Part shown: one piece after another, positions 56,732 to 64,000 of the stretch
Layout: every line of letters begins with the position of its first letter
How positions within the stretch are numbered: position 1 is the stretch's first letter
DNA from: 43-108 sp001915545
GTDB taxonomy: Bacteria > Bacteroidota > Bacteroidia > Bacteroidales > Bacteroidaceae
DNA: 64,000 nucleotides
NCBI GenBank assembly: GCA_902491215.1
Contig: CABUGV010000020.1
Location: forward strand, 1-64,000
Direction of reading: 5' to 3'
The notes under the pieces: model-generated
Database searches by the model: none
What the model was told of the DNA's origin: nothing
Seen by the model: only the letters and a program-made list of their open reading frames with translations
Program-made: the position numbers and the translations under genes

Positions 56732-57355
56732 TTACATCCAGCTTATCAGGATGAATGTCATTGCGCATACAAAACCTATGGCAAAACCGACTATCACCTG
56801 CGCCAAAGAATGCTGCCTCAGAATCATACGGCTGGTACCGAGTATACCCGACAAGAGGAGCAAACCGCAAATAGGCCATATAGGATTGAAATAAAACAGA
56901 TTGCTGAACGCCACCAAAGCGCCTACAAGTCCTCCAACGCCTACCATGTGCGTACTGACCTTCCACCAAACATTCACAATCACACAGATTATTTCAGCAA
57001 CCAACGCTGCCATAACAATGCCTCTGATAAACATAGCCATACGCAGATGAGTCATCAGGACCAGGCATGTTGCATAGGAAATAAGCGTAAGAATGTATGG
57101 CATGTGACGATGCTCACGGTGACTCAACTGCCAATGAGTCCATTTATTGATACGCCGGAATATGTTTATGCTTACACGCGGTATAAAAACCGTAAAACAA
57201 TAAACCATTACAAATATCAAAGTCTTGTAGCTCCATGGAAGCAGACTGAGATAGCTGAAAAAGAATAGTCCTGCAAAAGCCCACAAGGGAGCATAAAAAG
57301 GAGAAAAAAGTCCTGAAAAGAATTTTGCAATCTGGATAATACGTTTATTTGTCAT
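56732..57355 (-). CDS. PAP2-like membrane protein
   Basis: A 207-residue membrane protein with about five hydrophobic segments. The C-terminal part has STHMVGVGG and GTSRMILRQHSLAQVIVG, resembling the second and third phosphatase motifs of the PAP2 superfamily (His in the first, SR and His in the second). The first motif (KxxxxxxRP) is not clear, so enzymatic activity on lipid phosphates is possible but unproven. It sits between rpoN and purE on the same strand. Confidence 0.72.
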   Translation of the reverse strand: MTNKRIIQIAKFFSGLFSPFYAPLWAFAGLFFFSYLSLLPWSYKTLIFVMVYCFTVFIPRVSINIFRRINKWTHWQLSHREHRHMPYILTLISYATCLVLMTHLRMAMFIRGIVMAALVAEIICVIVNVWWKVSTHMVGVGGLVGALVAFSNLFYFNPIWPICGLLLLSGILGTSRMILRQHSLAQVIVGFAIGFVCAMTFILISWM

Positions 57356-57408
57356 AAGAAGCATCCAATAATGGCATAAATGCCTGAAAATAGTACAATG
57401 ACATTCAA

Positions 57409-58911
57409 CTAAAATTTCTTTCTCAACTTTGCAATCGGATAACCTATCTCATCACGATACTTTGCTACTGTACGGCGCTTTATATTAACGCCCATACCGG
57501 TCAATAGTGAAACAATCTTTTCGTCCGAATAAGGATTTGACTTATCTTCAGCGTCGATAAGAGCCTTTATTGCCTGCACAACCTTTCTGGCAGAAAGCTC
57601 TTCACCTTCAGAGTTTGTACGTGTACGTTCAAAGAAATGTTTAAGCGAATAGACATTGCCGTCAATCATGACATACTTGCTGTTTCTTACACGTGAAACT
57701 GTTGAAATGTCAAGATGAGCTTTCTCTGCAACATCACGGAGAATCATAGGCTTAAGAACATCATCGTCCTGTGTAATGAAGAAATCGTGCTGAAGTTCTA
57801 TTATAGCCTTCATCGTGACGTACAAGGTGTGGCGTCTCTGCTTTATCGAATCAATGAACATGCGCGCAGCATCGACCTTCTGCTTTGTATAGAAAAAAGC
57901 TTCCTTTTCGTCACGCTTCATGTTCTTCTGATTCTTCTGATATTCCGAAAGCTGGTCGACATATTCACGGCTGACATGCAATTCCGGCACATCGCCATCA
58001 TTAAGTGTAAGATTTATGCCTCCATCTCCGTCTGTTTCTACGATAAAATCAGGTATGACAGTCTGCACACGGTCATCTGAAGCTTCACATAAGGCACTTC
58101 CAGGATGCGGATTCAATTTTCCGATGCTCTCGAAAGCCTTGCGCAAGGTTTCGCTGTCAACTTCCAAAACGGACAAAAGCTTATCTGTATTCTTATTGAC
58201 AAACAGATTGTAGTAATCAGATATTATCTTATACTCCAGTTCCAAAAGAGAATACTTTTCTGGATTTTTCGAAGAATCGGTATCATTCAGCTCACGCTGT
58301 ATCTGGATAAGCAGACATTCACGCAAATCCCGTGCACCTATTCCCGGCGGATCGAATTCCTGAAGGATATGCAAAGCTTCCTCCAATTCTTTCTCGTCGG
58401 TTTCAATATTGTGATAAATTACCAGTTCATCAACAATACTGTCTATCGGCCTGTCAATAAAACCATTCTGATTAAGCGAACCAATAAGATATTCTATCAA
58501 ATCGCGCTGATGCTCGGTTATGTCATATTCCGACATCTGATTCAAAAGGTCGTCGATGAACGACTTCGTATCACCTATAGGGATTTCCACTCCTTCTGTT
58601 TCACGTCTGTTGACAATGTAAGATGGAATGTCGTCAGGAGAGGCATAGTCGCCAATGTCGCCGTTGGCATCATCGATACGTCCTTCAGAGTAATCGTCTT
58701 CCGACATATCAGAACCCTCAGTGCTGTCCATCTCATGTGCCCTGTCAGGTCCTTCTTCCAATGCAACATTATCGATAACTTCGTTTTTTACGCGTTCCTC
58801 CAGATCTGCCAAAGGCAATTCGACAAGTTTCACCACCATAAGCTGTTGCGGTGACAGCTTCTGGATCTGACTTTCAGTCTGCGTCTGATGTAAGTTTTGC
58901 GATTGCGCCAT
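57409..58911 (-). CDS. rpoN: RNA polymerase sigma-54 factor
   Basis: A 500-residue sigma-54. It has a glutamine-rich region I (MAQSQNLHQTQTESQIQKLSPQQ), an acidic region II (about 50-100), a core-binding domain, a helix-turn-helix (LRDVAEKAHLDISTVSRVRNSKYV) and a near-canonical RpoN box (RRTVAKYRDE, usual form ARRTVAKYRE) close to the C-terminus. It directs polymerase to -24/-12 promoters opened by NtrC-type activators such as that at 1.9 kb. A -7-like TATTTTTG (minus strand, 58946-58939) lies just upstream. Confidence 0.97.
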   Translation of the reverse strand: MAQSQNLHQTQTESQIQKLSPQQLMVVKLVELPLADLEERVKNEVIDNVALEEGPDRAHEMDSTEGSDMSEDDYSEGRIDDANGDIGDYASPDDIPSYIVNRRETEGVEIPIGDTKSFIDDLLNQMSEYDITEHQRDLIEYLIGSLNQNGFIDRPIDSIVDELVIYHNIETDEKELEEALHILQEFDPPGIGARDLRECLLIQIQRELNDTDSSKNPEKYSLLELEYKIISDYYNLFVNKNTDKLLSVLEVDSETLRKAFESIGKLNPHPGSALCEASDDRVQTVIPDFIVETDGDGGINLTLNDGDVPELHVSREYVDQLSEYQKNQKNMKRDEKEAFFYTKQKVDAARMFIDSIKQRRHTLYVTMKAIIELQHDFFITQDDDVLKPMILRDVAEKAHLDISTVSRVRNSKYVMIDGNVYSLKHFFERTRTNSEGEELSARKVVQAIKALIDAEDKSNPYSDEKIVSLLTGMGVNIKRRTVAKYRDEIGYPIAKLRKKF

Positions 58912-58962
58912 TGTTACTACAAATCTTATTAGTTAGCACAAAAATAGTATTTTTTTTGCTAA

Positions 58963-59652
58963 CTACATTTGCATACTGCGTATAATATCCTTGTACCTAC
59001 AATCCACTCTGTACGAATCGAGAATTTTTCTTTTTGTCATACGGAAGAGATCTATATCTTTCGCCATATCCTGAACGAGTTCCAAAGATTTTTCAGGATA
59101 CTTTATAAAGCATTCAGCAACACACCAAGCCAACGACATCTTTGAATAATACGCATTCACCGACACCTGTTTAAGCTCATTTATTACTCTGTCGATATAA
59201 TCATCAACAATGAAATAACAAATCAGCATAACAAGTCCGAAACGCTGCTCAAACTCCTTATCGGATTTAAGATAGCCCAAAGAAAAAGAAAATGTTGAAG
59301 GAAGATCCTTTTTTACACCTTTAAAAGTTGAACAGCAGCTGTCGCATACAGCCCAACAATCAATCTTTGAAACAAAATCCTTTATATACGCCAATAAAGT
59401 ATTGAAGTCAAAACCTGAATAACCTATTACGAAACCATGAAGCATACGCTCCTCCACAGAATCAACATTCGGCAAGTTCAAAAAATCCACATTATATCCT
59501 TCCTTGACAATTTCTTTTGCAAATTTGCGAAGCAAAGGAAGCCGGACACCATACACCTCGCCATTATAAGGATTAATGGCAGACACAAAGTCGCGATACT
59601 TTGCATCTGCCATTTTTTCCAAACTATCTTTTATATATTCCTGACTTATCAT
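58963..59652 (-). CDS. AlkD-like DNA alkylation repair protein
   Basis: A 229-residue HEAT-like helical protein of the DNA alkylation repair family. Features include VRLPLLRKFAKEI at the start of the repeats and the conserved DCWAVCDSCCSTF and SLAWCVAECF helices. AlkD excises alkylated purines without base flipping; this lineage-specific member retains the overall length and the aromatic/Asp-rich surface. Its start overlaps the stop of the YugP-like gene by 4 bp, so the two are co-translated. Confidence 0.85.
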   Translation of the reverse strand: MISQEYIKDSLEKMADAKYRDFVSAINPYNGEVYGVRLPLLRKFAKEIVKEGYNVDFLNLPNVDSVEERMLHGFVIGYSGFDFNTLLAYIKDFVSKIDCWAVCDSCCSTFKGVKKDLPSTFSFSLGYLKSDKEFEQRFGLVMLICYFIVDDYIDRVINELKQVSVNAYYSKMSLAWCVAECFIKYPEKSLELVQDMAKDIDLFRMTKRKILDSYRVDCRYKDIIRSMQM

Positions 59653-60392
59653 TCGCTTCTTCGTCCTCCCAAGAATATCGAGATGTAATAAAGCAAAGTA
59701 GCCAAAGAGCTCAATGCTGCAACTACATAAGTATAAGCTGCAGAACGCAGGGCGTCAACCGCTGCAGCATGTGTCTGACGGTCAGTCATTCCCGACTTGT
59801 CAAGCCAAGCAACTGCTCTTCTGCTTGCATCAATCTCAACAGGCAATGTTACGAAACTGAACAATGTTGTAAGAGCAAACAGGATTATACCAATCAAGAG
59901 TAAAGTTCCAGAACCGGTATAGCTTATCATAAGCATTCCTGCGAGAAGCACCCAAGTCATCCATTTTGAAGAAAAACTTACAACCGGAACAAGACTTGAA
60001 CGCAGCTGAAGAGGTCCGTAAGCAAAAGCATGCTGTACCGCATGTCCGCACTCATGAGCTGCAACTGATGCAGCAGCTATATTTCTGCCAGAATATACAT
60101 CCTCGCTCAAGTTGACAGTTTTAGTCTCCGGATTATAATGGTCCGACAATATTCCGTCTGTACTTACCACTTTCACGTCATATATTCCATTGTCATGAAG
60201 CATCTTTTCCGCAATTTCCTTGCCTGTCATGCCTCCATAAGAAGGAATCTCTGAATATCTTTTGAATTTGCTCTTCAGATTTGCCTGAACCAGAAAACTG
60301 ACAACTGCTATACCTATGAACAGAATCCAATACATAGCACTTGCTCCCATTCCATATCCACCATAATAAAATGCCAAATTAAATGCATCCAT
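59649..60392 (-). CDS. YugP-like zinc-dependent membrane peptidase
   Basis: A 247-residue membrane protein with an N-terminal hydrophobic segment (YWILFIGIAVVSFLVQ), a zinc motif AAHECGHAVQHA, and further membrane segments (WMTWVLLAGMLMISY, LLLIGIILFALTTLF and one near 220-240). The downstream glutamate may lie in LPVEIDASRRA. This is the DUF/YugP family of putative membrane metallopeptidases with unknown substrates. The gene overlaps the following AlkD-like gene. Confidence 0.86.
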   Translation of the reverse strand: MDAFNLAFYYGGYGMGASAMYWILFIGIAVVSFLVQANLKSKFKRYSEIPSYGGMTGKEIAEKMLHDNGIYDVKVVSTDGILSDHYNPETKTVNLSEDVYSGRNIAAASVAAHECGHAVQHAFAYGPLQLRSSLVPVVSFSSKWMTWVLLAGMLMISYTGSGTLLLIGIILFALTTLFSFVTLPVEIDASRRAVAWLDKSGMTDRQTHAAAVDALRSAAYTYVVAALSSLATLLYYISIFLGGRRSE

Positions 60393-60560
60393 AAATTAAT
60401 CTTTTACGTTTATAATATTTTTCTTTTACATTCAATACATATACAAATATCAGGCCAAAAATAAGAAAAGCAATACTATCTGCATCAATTTTGTCAGTTC
60501 AATTCATAAGACTTCATAAACATTAACTAAAATACAGAACATATACTGACAAAATGTACA

Positions 60561-60607
60561 AAAAAAGGCTTTTCCCATATCCTACATGCGGACATAAGGA
60601 AAAGCCT
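60561..60607 (-). terminator. Terminator of purA
   Basis: AGGCTTTTCC (60566-60575) pairs with GGAAAAGCCT (60598-60607); on the minus strand it is followed by TTTTTTTG, 26 nt after the purA stop. The rest of the 60393-60560 gap is empty. Confidence 0.82.
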
Positions 60608-60632
60608 AATATTCATAACAGTTATAACTGAC

Positions 60633-61901
60633 TTATTTTCTTACGATTGTCTGTTCACGGTCCGGACCTACAGAAACAATAGAAATCGGAGTCTCAAGCT
60701 CTTTCTCCAAGAATGCGATATAATCCTTGAAAGCCTTAGGGAACTCTGCCTCAGATGTCATCTTTGTCAGATCCTGATTCCATCCTTCCATTTCAACATA
60801 TACAGGTTCTACGCCGTCAGATATATCAAATGGGAAATAATCAATGACATCGCCGTTCTTAAGCTTATATGCAACACAAGCCTTTACAGTCTTGAAACCA
60901 TCAAGCACGTCGCTCTTCATCATTATAAGCTTAGTAACACCACTGACCATAATGGCATACTTCAATGCAACAAGGTCAATCCAACCGCAACGACGTTCGC
61001 GACCGGTAACTGCACCATATTCATGACCGATCTCACGAATCTTTGCACCTGTCTCGTCAAACAGCTCTGTTGGGAAAGGACCTGCACCGACTCTTGTACA
61101 GTAAGCTTTTATTATACCGAATACATCACCGATCTTATTCGGACCAACTCCAAGGCCGACACAAGCACCTGCACAAATTGTGTTTGAAGAAGTTACAAAC
61201 GGATAAGAACCGAAGTCAACATCAAGCATAGTGCCCTGTGCACCTTCGCAAAGAACGTTCTTGCCCTCTTTCAGCAATCTGTTTATTTCGTGTTCGCTGT
61301 CAACCAATGGGAACTGCTTCATGTACTCGATACCTTCCATCCATTTCTTTTCAACTTCAGAAATATCATAATTGGTATAATTGAGTGCTTTCAGCATTTC
61401 CTCATGTCTAGCCTTGTGAGCAGCATACTTTTCCTCGAAATTTTCAAGGATATCGCCGACTCTAAGACCATTTCTACTTACCTTGTCAGTATAAGTAGGG
61501 CCAATACCCTTACCCGTTGTACCTACCTTGTTCTTACCTTTGGCAGCCTCATAAGCAGCGTCGAGTATACGGTGTGTAGGCATTATGAGATGAGCTTTCT
61601 TTGAAATATGAAGTCTTGAACGCAAATCATGTCCTGAAGCCTCCAAAGCCTTAGCTTCCTCCATAAACAAATCTGGAGCAAGAACAACGCCATTGCCGAT
61701 AATGTTTATCTTATTGCCCTGGAAGATACCAGACGGTATTGAGCGCAGGACATATTTTTCTCCCTCAAACTCGAGCGTGTGACCTGCATTAGGGCCACCC
61801 TGGAAACGTGCGACAACATCATAATTAGGTGTCAAGACGTCTACCACTTTACCTTTGCCTTCATCGCCCCACTGAAGACCAAGAAGCACATCTACTTTCA
61901 T
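60633..61901 (-). CDS. purA: Adenylosuccinate synthetase
   Basis: A 422-residue GTP-dependent enzyme joining IMP and aspartate on the way to AMP. The N-terminal GDEGKGKVVD loop with catalytic Asp/His region (GPNAGHTLEF), GTTGKGIGPTY, CEGAQGTMLD and the GRERRCGWIDLVAL GTP region are all intact. It lies 6 nt downstream of the Fur-family gene and probably shares its transcript. Confidence 0.97.
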   Translation of the reverse strand: MKVDVLLGLQWGDEGKGKVVDVLTPNYDVVARFQGGPNAGHTLEFEGEKYVLRSIPSGIFQGNKINIIGNGVVLAPDLFMEEAKALEASGHDLRSRLHISKKAHLIMPTHRILDAAYEAAKGKNKVGTTGKGIGPTYTDKVSRNGLRVGDILENFEEKYAAHKARHEEMLKALNYTNYDISEVEKKWMEGIEYMKQFPLVDSEHEINRLLKEGKNVLCEGAQGTMLDVDFGSYPFVTSSNTICAGACVGLGVGPNKIGDVFGIIKAYCTRVGAGPFPTELFDETGAKIREIGHEYGAVTGRERRCGWIDLVALKYAIMVSGVTKLIMMKSDVLDGFKTVKACVAYKLKNGDVIDYFPFDISDGVEPVYVEMEGWNQDLTKMTSEAEFPKAFKDYIAFLEKELETPISIVSVGPDREQTIVRK

Positions 61902-61907
61902 AAGTTG

Positions 61908-62396
61908 CTATTTTTTAGTTTCCTGTTTTTTTGCACGCTTAATTTTTGTCTGACATTTCGAACACAAGCCATATACATAAAGCGAATACATGCTCTGTTT
62001 GAACCGGGGTATTCTCATTTCCGATATGGTTCTGTCCAATCCGTCGTTGCTGAATTCTGATACTTCTCCGCACATTATGCATATTTTATGATTATGCGGG
62101 CGCACATTGAAGCATTTCTCGTATTCAACCCTAGTTCCGGAAAACTGATGCCTTAACACCAAACCGGCATCAAGAATCAACTCCATTGTATTATAAACTG
62201 TAGCCCGGCTCACTCTAAAATGTCCGTCGCTCAGCAGTTTTTCATACAGCTCTTCAATATTGAAATGCCCCGGCATTGAATAAACGGTTTCAAGAATGGC
62301 AAACCTTTCTGGCGTCTTCCTGAACTTGTTCATATCCATGTAGTCTGCAAACATTTTTCTTACAGACTCCATAATGTCCACGGCATTCATATTCAT
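61908..62396 (-). CDS. Fur-family metalloregulator
   Basis: A 162-residue regulator with a winged helix (VSRATVYNTMELILDAGLV) and a C-terminal metal-binding domain. The region has HNHKICIMCGE and a second pair near GLCSKCQ, giving two CxxC structural zinc motifs. Whether it is Fur, Zur or PerR cannot be settled. The ATG at 62396 fits the promoter found just upstream, which starts transcription about 10 nt before it. The downstream gene is purA, an unusual partner for a Fur protein. Confidence 0.9.
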   Translation of the reverse strand: MNMNAVDIMESVRKMFADYMDMNKFRKTPERFAILETVYSMPGHFNIEELYEKLLSDGHFRVSRATVYNTMELILDAGLVLRHQFSGTRVEYEKCFNVRPHNHKICIMCGEVSEFSNDGLDRTISEMRIPRFKQSMYSLYVYGLCSKCQTKIKRAKKQETKK

Positions 62397-62413
62397 ACAG
62401 CTGATACGAAATA

Positions 62414-62445
62414 CAAATTTATATTTTTTCCCTATCCACAGCAAA
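62414..62445 (-). promoter_or_regulatory. Promoter of the Fur-purA operon
   Basis: -33 TTTG (62445-62442) and -7 TAAATTTG (62421-62414) are spaced exactly 20 bp on the minus strand. Predicted transcription starts near 62407, about 10 nt before the ATG at 62396, so the leader is very short. Confidence 0.75.
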
Positions 62446-62465
62446 TATTATTGTTTTTTTTGCTG

Positions 62466-63176
62466 TCAGACCTCTTCTTTAGCAAAATCCGCAATATAAT
62501 CGACATAAGGCTTCAGATTTTCATCCTTGTCCCATCCATAACCGATCATACACTCCCGAAGCTTGCGCGCATTATCAGCTGAGAGTTCTGCAAAATTCGA
62601 CATCGACCGCCATACAACCTTCTTCAACGACGTAGAATCCGTATGGAAAGAAGCCAAAGCCTGATCTACGAACTCATTCAAGGAACTATCGTTGAACTCG
62701 GCACGTCTCATAAGATGTATGCACAACAGAAAGCCGCACATCTGCACAAAGTCACGTTCATCTGCCATCCACTCAAAAGCCTTCTCAGAAGCATACGGAA
62801 GAAATTGGAAGAGATTCATGCAAGCCTGCTCGGCCATTTCCTGTGTCTTTATGTCTGAAACCCATATATCAGCTATTTCAGGATAAAAACTTTCAACCGG
62901 CTGAATCATCGTTGCAAGAATTTTGCATTCACGCACACTCTCTTTCCATAATTCCTGGGCCAATGCATGATTTTTACCATACTCCGACGCCAATTCTTTC
63001 AAACGAACAACATCAACGCCGAATATAACCCTATAACCGTCAATGCCATTATTCCGCATACTAGAAGAAGCAACTCCATTCATAAAAGCATGGAGTTCCT
63101 TCTTTATATCTTTTATATGCTGTCTGATCGCATCGTCAGGCGATAGTCCACGCATATCTGATTCCAACATATACAA
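62466..63176 (-). CDS. AlkD-like HEAT-repeat protein
   Basis: A 236-residue helical protein resembling the DNA alkylation repair (AlkD) family: LASEYGKNHALAQELWKESVRECKILATMIQPVE aligns in style with the AlkD N-terminal repeats (given here from about 60 to 95), and ADIWVSDIKTQEMAEQACMNLF with the central helix. The conserved W/D substrate residues of true AlkD are not all evident, so a glycosylase activity is uncertain. It lies 4 nt downstream of the dipeptidyl peptidase gene. Confidence 0.62.
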   Translation of the reverse strand: MYMLESDMRGLSPDDAIRQHIKDIKKELHAFMNGVASSSMRNNGIDGYRVIFGVDVVRLKELASEYGKNHALAQELWKESVRECKILATMIQPVESFYPEIADIWVSDIKTQEMAEQACMNLFQFLPYASEKAFEWMADERDFVQMCGFLLCIHLMRRAEFNDSSLNEFVDQALASFHTDSTSLKKVVWRSMSNFAELSADNARKLRECMIGYGWDKDENLKPYVDYIADFAKEEV

Positions 63177-63180
63177 TTCC

Positions 63181-64000
63181 TTATTCGTTTATATACGGCA
63201 GATCAGAATAGTCACGGCTGTATCTCAACATCTGATCCTCATAAGATTCAGTGTAATCAACTTTTACATCAGTAATGTTGCCTGAAGCATCCTTAACTGC
63301 AGTATATACAGGGTTTATAAATCCTTTGTATGGAGCAAGATTAAGCTTCTTGTAGCGTTCGAGAATCTCCTTGTGCAGCACAGGATCTATCTTAACGCCA
63401 TAATTCTCAACCATATCTCTGGCGGCATTGAAATCGCCGGTACTCTTTATTCTCTGAATCTCTGCAAGCAATGCTCCGAACAGCTCACGAAGTTTCACAT
63501 AATCGTTGACCTTAACGAAAGTTTTGCCATCACGCTTGACAAGTTCTACCACATTGTCCTTCTTTCCTTTTTCGTATGCCCAACGAGCAATGATGGCGCG
63601 ATTTCTCATGTGTGCCTCTTCAATGTTGTTGCCCAACTCTATTCTTACAAGCTGAGTCATCAAACCATTCATCATATAGCTGTAATACTGAGCCTTGTAC
63701 GCCTCAGGTAAAGGAATCAGACCGAGATCTATCATTTTCTGATCAGCCATGTAGTACAATCCGAAAAGGTCGGCGCGAGCTTCCTCTATAGTAGATCCAT
63801 AAACCTTCAAAGAATCAGCACTGGCACCTGGCATCATCTTTCCGGAACCGTGTCCCAAACATTCATGCAGGTCGGTGTGCAAATCATCTGTAAGACCTCC
63901 ATACTTTTTCAAAAGATCCAACTCTACAGAGCTATAGCAGAATTCCTCGTCGAATCCGCTGCCTATAGCAGCCTTGTTGTATGCGGCAGTAAGATTACCT
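63181..64000 (-). CDS. Dipeptidyl peptidase III (M49), 5' part outside the window
   Basis: This is the C-terminal 273 or so residues of an M49 zinc peptidase that removes dipeptides from peptide N-termini. The two zinc signatures are visible: HECLGHGSGK (the Bacteroides form of the usual HELLGH) and EEARADLFGLYY. The frame remains open to the window edge (…AAIGSGFDEEFCYSSVELDLL), so the gene is complete only outside. Family members are 650-700 residues. It probably leads the operon with the AlkD-like gene. Confidence 0.93.
   Translation of the reverse strand, partial: GNLTAAYNKAAIGSGFDEEFCYSSVELDLLKKYGGLTDDLHTDLHECLGHGSGKMMPGASADSLKVYGSTIEEARADLFGLYYMADQKMIDLGLIPLPEAYKAQYYSYMMNGLMTQLVRIELGNNIEEAHMRNRAIIARWAYEKGKKDNVVELVKRDGKTFVKVNDYVKLRELFGALLAEIQRIKSTGDFNAARDMVENYGVKIDPVLHKEILERYKKLNLAPYKGFINPVYTAVKDASGNITDVKVDYTESYEDQMLRYSRDYSDLPYINE

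Overview
The window looks like a chromosomal segment of a Bacteroidota member, most likely order Bacteroidales and close to Prevotella. The evidence is internal. There is a full-length sprA (type IX secretion translocon) with two proteins carrying C-terminal type IX sorting domains. There is a BspA-like leucine-rich-repeat protein, a large-form ispG and a HECLGH-type dipeptidyl peptidase III. Promoters follow the Bacteroidota pattern (-33 TTTG, about 20 bp, -7 TAnnTTTG), and purine-rich ribosome binding sites are mostly absent. The genus is inferred; no rRNA is present.

Layout. 0-8.97 kb (+ strand): a 5'-incomplete FtsX-type permease, a sigma-54 activator/histidine kinase pair, a DUF3810 protein with a lipoprotein thioredoxin, a TetR regulator, fabG and an RluA pseudouridine synthase. 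9.06-17.3 kb (mostly -): an M16 peptidase, a lipoprotein cyclophilin, tRNA-Leu(UAA), a GT2 glycosyltransferase, a WG-repeat gene cut by an in-frame TAG, and a secreted GH105-type hydrolase. 17.5-24.6 kb (+): an RND efflux operon (TetR, TolC, adaptor, pump, small PII-like protein) whose TetR gene is frameshifted. 24.6-26.9 kb: trmB-mrp on the minus strand, preceded by four tandem 83-bp units, at least three of which carry spaced promoter elements. 27-31.6 kb (+): a His-rich small protein, a TonB-dependent receptor and a BspA-like protein.

31.6-40 kb is the accessory part. It holds a palindromic repeat, a strongly structured non-coding RNA candidate of about 283 nt with its own -7 box and terminator, an AT-rich three-gene operon of unrecognised exported proteins, an exported PepT-like peptidase, and an IS982-family element abutting the remnant of a second transposase gene. 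Two near-identical hairpin terminators bracket the stretch from 32.03 to 38.45 kb.

40-64 kb is housekeeping on the minus strand: ilvE, xseAB, a subtilase, sprA with ruvA upstream, ispG, purE, a PAP2-like membrane protein, rpoN, an AlkD-like protein, a YugP-like peptidase, purA with a Fur-family regulator, a second AlkD-like protein, and a dipeptidyl peptidase III that runs off the window end.

Functional links: sprA is the exit channel for type IX cargo such as the GH105 protein (14.2 kb) and the LRR protein (30 kb). RpoN (57.4 kb) is the sigma factor the activator at 1.9 kb would use. The efflux operon probably lost its local repressor. The least explained items are the promoter-bearing tandem array, the structured RNA plus AT-rich operon, and the dispersed nested palindromes.
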